From Oppiella nova (lineage: Eukaryota > Arthropoda > Arachnida > Sarcoptiformes > Oppiidae), in contig CAJPVJ010000001.1 in the NCBI GenBank assembly GCA_905397405.1, positions 62,001 to 126,000 of the forward strand: a DNA stretch of 64,000 nucleotides, written 5' to 3'. Both the position numbers and the translations under genes were made by a program. Shown piece after piece: positions 55,922-62,411 of the stretch (within the stretch, counting starts at the first letter, position 1; the number at the start of each line of letters is the position of its first letter). The notes below the pieces were generated by a model that was given only the letters and a program-made list of their open reading frames with translations, had not been told where the DNA came from and searched no databases.

Positions 55922-57040
55922 ATGATCTGGATAGAAGTACTTGCGTTGATTGTGATTTGGCTAAGTTTCTGGTCACTGATTCCCCGTGATGAATGGTGGT
56001 TTAGAGGTGCTGATTTTCCACGCTTGCAGATATTATTTGTTGGTCTGATTGCCTTGGGATTGATGTTGTTTTGGACAGTGCCGTGGGACTTGGCTCGTGA
56101 AGTGATTTTATTTTTATTGATAGCTGCCGTAGCTTTTCAATTAAAGATGGTTTTGCCTTATACCTTCATTTGGAAGAAACAAGTCAAACAGGTGACCAAA
56201 GATCAGCTTAATCCTGATCAGCAAATTTCAGTGATTGTGTCGAATGTGCTGACACCGAATGATCAATATCACTTATTGCTTGAGCAAATTGAACAGCACC
56301 AGCCAGATATTGTTTTGACACTTGAAACTGATCAAACTTGGCAAAATGAATTGGCTCAAGTTGAAAAAGATTATCCTTATCGTGTGGCTATACCTTTAGA
56401 CAATCTCTATGGGATGCATTTGTATAGCAAACTCAAGTTGGTCGATACAGAGGTTAAATTTATTCTCAGTGATGAAATTCCGTCTATTCATACCACGGTG
56501 ATTTTACCATCGGGGCAAGCGGTGCAACTGTTTTGTTTACATCCCAAACCACCAAGCCCAACAGAAGCCAAAGACTCGACTTTACGTGATGCTGAATTGC
56601 TTATTGTGGGGGATCAGATCAAAGACTTGGATGAGAGCTGTATTGTTATGGGCGATTTAAACGATGTTGCTTGGTCACGCACAACGCGTTTATTTCAGCG
56701 TATCAGTGGTTTGCTTGATCCACGTGTGGGGCGCAGATATATCAACACCTTCCATGCTGACTATAAATTTTTAAGATGGTCTTTGGATCATTTATTTCAT
56801 AGTACCGATTTTGCTTTAGTACATATGCAACGACTGCCTCATGTGGGTTCAGATCATTTTCCGATTTATGTGGTATTACAAACAGGGCGTATTTTTGAGC
56901 AAACTCAAGAAGAGTTAGAGCAAACCGATGCAGATGAAAGGGAAGCGCAAGAGGCAATTCAGGAAGGGATTGAAAAAGCAGAGAAAGAGGAGAAGTTGGT
57001 GACTGATGAAATTGCACAAAGTTATAAAGCTGGAACCTGA
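55922..57040 (+). CDS. Membrane-anchored endonuclease/exonuclease/phosphatase family protein
   Basis: A 372-residue protein with about three N-terminal hydrophobic helices (residues 1-85), then an EEP domain from about 100 with VSNVLTPNDQYHLLLEQIEQ, QPDIVLTLETDQTW, MGDLNDVAWSRTT and the final SLDHLFHSTDFAL ... HVGSDHFPIYV. Those motifs contain the catalytic Asp-Asn, the metal Glu and the late His of the family. The tail is acidic and coiled. Likely an inner-membrane phosphodiesterase or nuclease facing the cytosol or periplasm; the substrate is unknown. It is followed by the Rsm-like RNA. Confidence 0.88.
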   Translation: MIWIEVLALIVIWLSFWSLIPRDEWWFRGADFPRLQILFVGLIALGLMLFWTVPWDLAREVILFLLIAAVAFQLKMVLPYTFIWKKQVKQVTKDQLNPDQQISVIVSNVLTPNDQYHLLLEQIEQHQPDIVLTLETDQTWQNELAQVEKDYPYRVAIPLDNLYGMHLYSKLKLVDTEVKFILSDEIPSIHTTVILPSGQAVQLFCLHPKPPSPTEAKDSTLRDAELLIVGDQIKDLDESCIVMGDLNDVAWSRTTRLFQRISGLLDPRVGRRYINTFHADYKFLRWSLDHLFHSTDFALVHMQRLPHVGSDHFPIYVVLQTGRIFEQTQEELEQTDADEREAQEAIQEGIEKAEKEEKLVTDEIAQSYKAGT

Positions 57041-57075
57041 TTGTCTGACAAAAAAATTAAAAAATGGCTGATTTT

Positions 57076-57093
57076 TGTAAGCAATTACTTACA
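57076..57093 (+). promoter_or_regulatory. Gac box (GacA binding site)
   Basis: TGTAAG-N6-CTTACA, a perfect palindromic match to the upstream activating sequence of the GacA response regulator that controls rsmX, rsmY and rsmZ in pseudomonads. It is centred 64 bases upstream of the proposed RNA start, the distance found for these RNAs. An exact match by chance in 64 kb is expected about 0.004 times if bases were equally used. Confidence 0.85.
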
Positions 57094-57148
57094 TGGATTT
57101 AGGCCCTAAGCGGATAGCATGCAAAGCATATTCGTTTTAATCTTTACT

Positions 57149-57318
57149 TATCGACACAGGGAATGAGAACGGAAAATCTCACTAAGGAAGACGAAGTCGA
57201 TGGAGCAATCATCAAGGATTTGATGTTGGAATGGATAACCAAGAAAATAAGAATAAGATGTGAAAGCACAACCTCATGAACCCGAGTTTTGCAGGATGCA
57301 GAACTCGGGTTATGCTTT
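57149..57318 (+). ncRNA. Candidate Rsm/Csr-type small RNA
   Basis: About 165 bases without a coding frame, rich in GGA motifs (eight: near 57160, 57171, 57186, 57202, 57216, 57228, 57233 and 57294). Three hairpins present GGA in loops: TGAGA/TCTCA around ACGGAAAA (57164-57181), CATCA/TGATG around AGGATT (57210-57225) and the final stem AACCCGAGTT/AACTCGGGTT with an inner TGC/GCA and loop AGGAT (57279-57311). These are CsrA/RsmA binding elements. A -10-like TTTAAT at 57136-57141 and the Gac box upstream complete the RsmX/Y/Z architecture. Its predicted role is to sequester CsrA when GacS/GacA is active. The exact ends are estimates. Confidence 0.8.
57279..57318 (+). terminator. Terminator of the candidate small RNA
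   Basis: A 14-bp interrupted stem (57279-57292 with 57298-57311) with loop AGGAT, then ATGCTTTATTTATGG. The tail is T-rich but not a clean run, so termination efficiency is uncertain. Confidence 0.65.
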
Positions 57319-57371
57319 ATTTATGGTATATAATTTAGAATAGACAAAATTGAAAATAAAAAAGAGTGGCT

Positions 57372-57689
57372 ATGTTTCTCGCAAAAGTTCAAGAATTCGC
57401 TTCAAGTCTTAAACATTTTACTGGTTTAAGTAGTGATGCTTTATTTATCTATGCAGGTTTAACCATCTATTTTATTGTTGCTGCAATTCATAAAAGACAA
57501 CTTAAATCAAATTTTGCGATTATCGCCACAGTGGTGCTTGCCTTTGTAATTGAAATCTTTAATGCACGCGCAGATATTTTTGGTAGAGGCTATTGGCGTA
57601 TTTGGGAAAGTATCCATAGCATAGTCAATATGATTTTTTGGCCTTATGTGATTTGGGCTATGGCACGTTTTCGGGTATGGAAAGGTTAG
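57372..57689 (+). CDS. Small membrane protein of unknown function
   Basis: A 105-residue protein with three hydrophobic helices (about 18-36, 45-60 and 78-98). Start at ATG 57372 with GAG just upstream; GTG 57366 adds two residues. The pattern N-A-R-A-D-I-F-G-R-G-Y-W-R-I-W-E is distinctive but I do not recognise the family. It follows the candidate small RNA. Confidence 0.65.
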   Translation: MFLAKVQEFASSLKHFTGLSSDALFIYAGLTIYFIVAAIHKRQLKSNFAIIATVVLAFVIEIFNARADIFGRGYWRIWESIHSIVNMIFWPYVIWAMARFRVWKG

Positions 57690-57725
57690 TTTTTCTACTT
57701 AACCCGCTTATGATCCAAATTATTT

Positions 57726-58289
57726 TTATTTTCCATAATGTTGATTTAAGGCGTCCATTTCAGCAGAAATTTTTTGTTGAAGCGCCATTGAGCGTTTACC
57801 AAGTTGCTCAAATTCATCGCTGGGTGCATTTGCATCAAAATCTGGGGCTGTTGAAAGCGTATACATTTTCTGACTGGTGATTAAATTATCAATCATTTGT
57901 GTGCGTAGACTTTGTACTTCACTGCTTTTTAAATTTAATGCCATGATTTGTTGTTGAGTTTTCGCTTGTATATCATTGGCTTTGAGTAAAATATGCTGGC
58001 GCTTTTCAGGTTGGGGAGCAGCTGATTGAAGCTCCGCTCTTAATTGAAGTGCTTGCGTATTTGCGTGATTGACGATCTGATTAAGTTGAGCCAAGTCTGT
58101 TGTAATCTCTGTTGCGTTGGCTGTACTCAGTTCAGTCGCTTTGCTTTTCCAATTGCCTTGAGTTGTTGCAGTAGACGTAGTTTCTGATGTTTTGTTTTGG
58201 GCGATATCTGCTTTTTGCTCTGAACATGCGGTAAACATCAAACTGAAACTGATCAAACATGAAAAAAGAACTTTATTGGTGATATTCAT
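57726..58289 (-). CDS. Small putative lipoprotein
   Basis: A 187-residue lipoprotein with leader MNITNKVLFSCLISFSLMFTAC (lipobox FTAC), then a Thr/Ser linker and a helical domain rich in Gln, Leu and Ala (QLNQIVNHANTQALQLRAEL, LLKANDIQAKTQQQIMALNL). It is likely all-helical, anchored at an envelope membrane. ATG 58289 has AAGGAAAATAAAAC upstream; a longer frame to 58340 runs into a MITE. No family is recognised. Confidence 0.7.
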   Translation of the reverse strand: MNITNKVLFSCLISFSLMFTACSEQKADIAQNKTSETTSTATTQGNWKSKATELSTANATEITTDLAQLNQIVNHANTQALQLRAELQSAAPQPEKRQHILLKANDIQAKTQQQIMALNLKSSEVQSLRTQMIDNLITSQKMYTLSTAPDFDANAPSDEFEQLGKRSMALQQKISAEMDALNQHYGK

Positions 58290-58326
58290 TGTTTTATTTT
58301 CCTTAAATTTGAATATATTCCGCTTA

Positions 58327-58592
58327 GGGTCTGTTGACATTTCATAAATGGCTTGCGTTGTAGGCTAAAATTGAGCAGGCAAGGCATGAAACGAAGAGAA
58401 TAGCGAGACTATTTTCGAGTTTCATAACGAAGGCTGAGATAATTTTAGCCACAACCCTTCGGGACTAGAGTGTTTTTTGCTGCTACATCGTTACGAACTA
58501 TTTATTTAGAATGACTAAATTTCATATCTCGTGCCTTGTATCATCTAAAAAACACTCGTAGTCGCAAACGTAGACGAATTGTCAACAGACCC
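58327..58592. mobile_element. MITE with TA target duplication
   Basis: A 266-bp non-coding element with perfect 13-bp ends GGGTCTGTTGACA / TGTCAACAGACCC flanked by TA on both sides (58325-58326 and 58593-58594). Internal inverted repeats make it highly folded: TTGTAGGCTAAAATT/AATTTTAGCCACAA, a hairpin at 58391-58421, and an outer ACTAGAGTGTTTTTT/AAAAAACACTCGTAGT pair. TA duplication and such ends suggest mobilisation by an IS630- or IS427-type transposase elsewhere. It stands 37 bases upstream of the lipoprotein start and could alter its leader. Confidence 0.85.
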
Positions 58593-58703
58593 TATTATTG
58601 ATAAATCTTAATTCGCTTTGTTTGATCAAGAAAGTGGGCATGTGTAACTAGACGCAGTTTGTTATGAACGATGGTAGGTATTTAGACGCTAGATGACCAA
58701 AAT

Positions 58704-58729
58704 AAAAAGGAGATATTTTTATATCTCCT
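58704..58729 (-). terminator. Terminator after the acyltransferase gene
   Basis: Perfect stem AGGAGATAT/ATATCTCCT (58708-58729) with a TTTT loop and a T run on the minus strand, 20 bases past the stop. Confidence 0.88.
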
Positions 58730-58749
58730 GATCGTTAAAACAAAAACAC

Positions 58750-59685
58750 TTAATAGATTTTCTCATAACCTTCTGGGCGTGTTTTAAAGCGACGATGAAA
58801 CCACATATATTGTGTCGGTGCGATCCGCAGTTGATTTTCAATGATTTTATTGACACGAATCGCATCATCCATTTCATCTTCACTGGGTAATGGATCAACA
58901 GCAGGTTCAATAAGCACATGATATTTTGGATCTTTGATATCACCATCACGATAAAAATACAGTGGGATTGCGACAGCTTTTGATATTTTCAATAAACGTC
59001 GATGCGCCGTTACCGTTGCAGCGGGCGTACCAAAAAAGGGTGCCATCACCCCTTGTTTTAATCCAAAATCCTGATCTGGACTATACCAAATGGCATCACC
59101 TTCTTTCAGATGGCGAATCAATCCACGCATATCATCATGATCAATCTGCGCTTTATAAATCGTTGCACGACAACGATAAATCAGCATATCGAGTAAAGGA
59201 TTATTCTGTGGGCGATACACGACATCGGGTTCAAAAAATTGTGCACATAAATAACCACCAGCATCAAGCATGGTGCTATGAGTGCCGAGTAGCAGTATAC
59301 CTTGACCGTTTTGTTTGGCCTGTTGGATATGCTCTAGCCCTTCAATGCTGACACGGTTTTTAAACCATTGTGGTGAATACCATGCATTTAAGGTTTCAAA
59401 GACCCCGACCATTTGATCAACAAAGACTTGTCTTGAGTTGTCGATGACTTGTTCAGGCGACCATTCTGGAAAGCAGACTTCTAAATTACGCGTTGTTGTT
59501 TCACGACGTGATTTCAGTCGGTCAAAGGCAATATTGCCTAACAGTGTTGCTAAGCGGTACTGAATTGCCCAAGGCAAGATCGCGAGGATCATCAAAAATA
59601 CAATCGCAATCCAGATTCCCCAATATTTCGGATGTAAAAATGCCCAATAAAATTTTCCAGACTCGTAATGATGCTTTTTACTCAT
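58750..59685 (-). CDS. lpxL: Lipid A late acyltransferase (LpxL/HtrB family)
   Basis: A 311-residue inner-membrane acyltransferase: one N-terminal helix (about 22-44), the active-site H-X4-D motif in LLGTHSTMLDAGGYL, the VYRPQNNPLLDMLIYRCRA stretch, IWYSPDQDFGLKQGVMAPFF, and the family ending MWFHRRFKTRPEGYEKIY. It adds a secondary fatty acyl chain to lipid A. LpxL and LpxM are close relatives and I cannot fully separate them, though the motif set and the RRFKTRP ending fit LpxL best. Transcribed alone. Confidence 0.85.
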   Translation of the reverse strand: MSKKHHYESGKFYWAFLHPKYWGIWIAIVFLMILAILPWAIQYRLATLLGNIAFDRLKSRRETTTRNLEVCFPEWSPEQVIDNSRQVFVDQMVGVFETLNAWYSPQWFKNRVSIEGLEHIQQAKQNGQGILLLGTHSTMLDAGGYLCAQFFEPDVVYRPQNNPLLDMLIYRCRATIYKAQIDHDDMRGLIRHLKEGDAIWYSPDQDFGLKQGVMAPFFGTPAATVTAHRRLLKISKAVAIPLYFYRDGDIKDPKYHVLIEPAVDPLPSEDEMDDAIRVNKIIENQLRIAPTQYMWFHRRFKTRPEGYEKIY

Positions 59686-59801
59686 AGCAGTTTTGTAAAT
59701 TTGGGGAAGTTAAAACTGAAAGGAGTGTAGCATGAAGCGGTTTAAAGAAGAAAATTCAAGGTGTCATTCACTCTCATTGAGGATAAGCAAGGAAGCATGA
59801 C

Positions 59802-60353
59802 GTGAAAATAATTCGGTTAATTCAGGGTGATATTACAGTTCAAAAGGTGGATGTAATTGTAAATGCTGCCAATACCTCGTTACTTGGCGGTGGTGGTGTG
59901 GATGGTGCAATTCATCGTAAAGGTGGTTCTGCTATTTTGGAGGATTGTCAAAGGATTCGAGCCAGACAAGGTGGTTGTGCAATTGGTGAAGCGGTGATTA
60001 CCACAGCAGGGTTGTTGCCCTGTAATTATGTGATTCATACCGTGGGCCCCACTTGGCAAGATGGACAGCATGCTGAAAATGAACTTCTTGAGAAAGCCTA
60101 TCTCAATAGCTTAAGACTCGCTGAGCAACATCAGCTAAAAACACTGGCATTTCCGAATATTTCAACAGGGATTTATCGTTTTCCCAAATCAGAAGCAGCA
60201 TTTATCGCCATAAACAGCGTGACTAAGTTTTTAACCCAGACGACCAATTTAGAGGAAGTCAGTTTCGTGTGTTTTGATTTGGAAAATTTTAAAATTTATC
60301 GCCAGCATCTTGCCGAGATTGATCAAAAGCAAGTGCATGTTTTAGGTATATAA
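59802..60353 (+). CDS. ymdB: Macrodomain O-acetyl-ADP-ribose deacetylase
   Basis: A 183-residue single macrodomain. It has [20 protein letters not shown], then [14 protein letters not shown], the [13 protein letters not shown] loop and [20 protein letters not shown]. These bind ADP-ribose and its O-acetyl ester. YmdB-type enzymes remove O-acetyl from ADP-ribose, and E. coli YmdB also inhibits RNase III. GTG start with AAGGAAGC upstream. The gene is 37 bases before an acyltransferase in the same direction. Confidence 0.9.
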   Translation: MKIIRLIQGDITVQKVDVIVNAANTSLLGGGGVDGAIHRKGGSAILEDCQRIRARQGGCAIGEAVITTAGLLPCNYVIHTVGPTWQDGQHAENELLEKAYLNSLRLAEQHQLKTLAFPNISTGIYRFPKSEAAFIAINSVTKFLTQTTNLEEVSFVCFDLENFKIYRQHLAEIDQKQVHVLGI

Positions 60354-60390
60354 TCGCAATTATTCACTGACTATTTTAGACAACCTTACG

Positions 60391-61368
60391 ATGAGAGATA
60401 CCTACTTAGACAGTTGTAAGGCAACACTGATATTTCTTGTGGTTCTCGGGCATTTTCTAGAACGCATGATCGGTTGGAAAGATCCGATTGATCATGCCTT
60501 GTTAGGTACGATTTATTTTGTACATATGCCAGCTTTTATCTTTATTTCGGGCATGTTGTTTAAAGACAGTAAATGGTTTAAGAATATTCTATTTTTTGTC
60601 GCGCTCTATTTACCCTTTCAAATTCTATTTCCTGCATTTTATGCCATCTGGTCAGGTAAATTTCAGCTCAATTGGAATGTGTTTGAACGACCTTATTGGA
60701 TCTTATGGTATCTGTTGGGCATGATGGTATGGACAACGCTTACCCATTTTTTGATAAAAACAAAATTTGCACTGCTGATTGCACTGATTCTTGCTTTATG
60801 TGTCGGTTTAAGCCCATGGAACAATTACCAATACTCTATCGGAAGAATTTTTAGCTTCTTTCCATTTTTTATTGTGGGTGCACTTTATGGCAAAACCATT
60901 GTCGAGAAAATTCAGCAATTTAAATTCACTCAAATTTTAGCTGGATTCATCGTGGTGGGTATTGCAAGCTTGGTGTATTTCACCCAAATCAACCCATTTT
61001 GGTTATATGGCAGTTTAAGTTATCAGCAACTTAAGGTAAGTATGTGGGATGGTACGTGGATCAGAATAGGCTGTCTTTTGGTGTCGAGTTTGGGCATTTT
61101 CGCGATGTTTGCATGGACAAAATTATTAAATATTGGCTGTGTGCAACTTGGAAAAAACACCTTGGCGGTGTATTTGCTACATGGTTTTGTGGTGATGTTA
61201 ATTGCACGTTATTGGCAACTGGATTTTCATATTTTTGTGGAAATTGGGATTTGTATTGGTTTATCTGTATTGACCTGCTGGATGTTACAACAGCAATTTT
61301 TTGATATTTTATTAAGAAAATTATCTTTATGGTTAATCAAACCTGTTGAAAAATTCGGTTTAAAGTAG
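60391..61368 (+). CDS. Acyltransferase-3 family membrane protein
   Basis: A 325-residue protein with about ten hydrophobic helices, starting MRDTYLDSCKATLIFLVVLG HF, the usual AT3 opening in which a conserved histidine follows the first helix. IYFVHMPAFIFISGMLFKDS and GKNTLAVYLLHGF are typical. AT3 proteins O-acetylate surface sugars or peptidoglycan. The acceptor is unknown. It shares a direction and short gap with ymdB. A shared terminator follows. Confidence 0.88.
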   Translation: MRDTYLDSCKATLIFLVVLGHFLERMIGWKDPIDHALLGTIYFVHMPAFIFISGMLFKDSKWFKNILFFVALYLPFQILFPAFYAIWSGKFQLNWNVFERPYWILWYLLGMMVWTTLTHFLIKTKFALLIALILALCVGLSPWNNYQYSIGRIFSFFPFFIVGALYGKTIVEKIQQFKFTQILAGFIVVGIASLVYFTQINPFWLYGSLSYQQLKVSMWDGTWIRIGCLLVSSLGIFAMFAWTKLLNIGCVQLGKNTLAVYLLHGFVVMLIARYWQLDFHIFVEIGICIGLSVLTCWMLQQQFFDILLRKLSLWLIKPVEKFGLK

Positions 61369-61409
61369 CGAATGGATTTGAAGCGATCCAGAGCATTCGC
61401 TAAAAATTT

Positions 61410-61436
61410 AAAAGCTACACTGTTGGTGTAGCTTTT
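61410..61436. terminator. Bidirectional terminator
   Basis: The stem AAAAGCTACAC/GTGTAGCTTTT with a 5-base loop lies between the acyltransferase and the convergent Asr-like gene. Confidence 0.9.
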
Positions 61437-61494
61437 AAGCATGAGGATCATAATTTTATAAAGCGACAGTTTTAAAACAACGTTTTAAAGTGGA

Positions 61495-61710
61495 TTATTT
61501 GGTTGCTGCTTTACCCTCTACTTTTTTTGCTGTTGCTGATTTTTGTGCAGCGGCATGGTGTTTTTGGCTATGACCAGCTTTATGTTGTTTTTGCATTTGA
61601 TGGGTTTTAACCGCTTGAGTCGAATGCTGTGCTGGAGTTGCTGCCATTGCAGAACCTGCGAAAATTGCTGTGGTGAATGCTGCAACAAGTAATGATGTAA
61701 CTTTTTTCAT
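61495..61710 (-). CDS. Asr-like acid-shock-type periplasmic protein
   Basis: A 71-residue protein with a signal peptide (MKKVTSLLVAAFTTAIFAGSAMA) and a mature part that is His-, Lys-, Ala- and Gln-rich (QKQHKAGHSQKHHAAAQKSA). This composition and design match enterobacterial Asr (acid shock RNA) proteins, which buffer or chaperone at low pH. ATG 61710 is preferred; two ATG codons further upstream (61716, 61761) are possible. It is not certain that it responds to acid. Confidence 0.75.
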   Translation of the reverse strand: MKKVTSLLVAAFTTAIFAGSAMAATPAQHSTQAVKTHQMQKQHKAGHSQKHHAAAQKSATAKKVEGKAATK

Positions 61711-62075
61711 GATCATATTCTCACTAAATAATTCGAGATCTGAACTAGATTCGATAATCATATCTTGGAGGATTTGTATGGAAACATCATGAAGTGCTTG
61801 TAGCGAAATTCAGTATAAATGAAATGATCATGGGTAAGATGAGTGGGGAATGGTAAGTGCTTTGATTTTTTAAGTTTTATTTAATTTTAATCAGTAAAGT
61901 ATTGCCGTCATTTTAACTTGAACTAAGCCATTTAAATAAGTGCGTTTATTTTTAAAAATGAAAGATTCTGTTATGTATCATTTAAAGTATTAGCTAGATG
62001 ATGAAACTCTGATTACAGACTTAAATTTAGCACTTTGATCTTTTACTGCTACTCCACTATTGAAATGTTCCCCAC

Positions 62076-62290
62076 ATGAATAAGACAATCAGAAGAGCAA
62101 CCATAAAGGACTTAATTGCAATTACCCAATTGATTGCGCCTTTTATTGATGAGTTTGCAATTAATGGCAGTGGGCGACAACTGTTTTCCGTAAGTATGAT
62201 TTAAAATTTGGCTTTGTGGTGAAAGATGAAACCATTGAAAATCATGGGTTGCGTTATGTTTCAATGTCTTTGAATCTGGTTAATACATAA
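62076..62290 (+). pseudogene. Remnant of a GNAT acetyltransferase gene
   Basis: A start codon opens MNKTIRRATIKDLIAITQLI (typical GNAT N-terminus) and runs 42 codons to a stop at about 62204. A second short stretch, in a different frame, reads KFGFVVKDETIENHGLRYVS, typical of the GNAT C-terminus. The middle, with the acetyl-CoA loop, is missing. It is a deleted gene of the host, not a working enzyme. A ribosome site is not obvious. Confidence 0.65.
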
Positions 62291-62363
62291 AGCTGAAAAT
62301 ATGTATTGTATATCTATAAGATGATTGATCTATGTTGTTGGTTTCAATGTCGGCAGGCTCAAT

Positions 62364-62391
62364 AAAAACTCCGCATATTTGCGGAGTTTTT
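62364..62391 (-). terminator. Terminator after uup
   Basis: Perfect 12-bp stem AAAAACTCCGCA/TGCGGAGTTTTT with a 4-base loop and T runs on both strands. Confidence 0.92.
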
Positions 62392-62411
62392 ATTTAAAGA
62401 TTTTACAAGAA

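Larger units (their letters stand above)
58290..58749. other. Intergenic region holding a MITE
   Basis: About 460 bases between the lipoprotein and the acyltransferase genes. The left part is the 266-bp MITE. The right part (58595-58703) has no feature until the lpxL terminator. Confidence 0.7.
61711..62411. other. Intergenic region with a GNAT remnant
   Basis: About 700 bases between the Asr-like gene and uup. It holds a GNAT fragment (62076-62290) and the uup terminator (62364-62391). The first 310 bases are AT-rich with nothing recognised. Confidence 0.5.
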
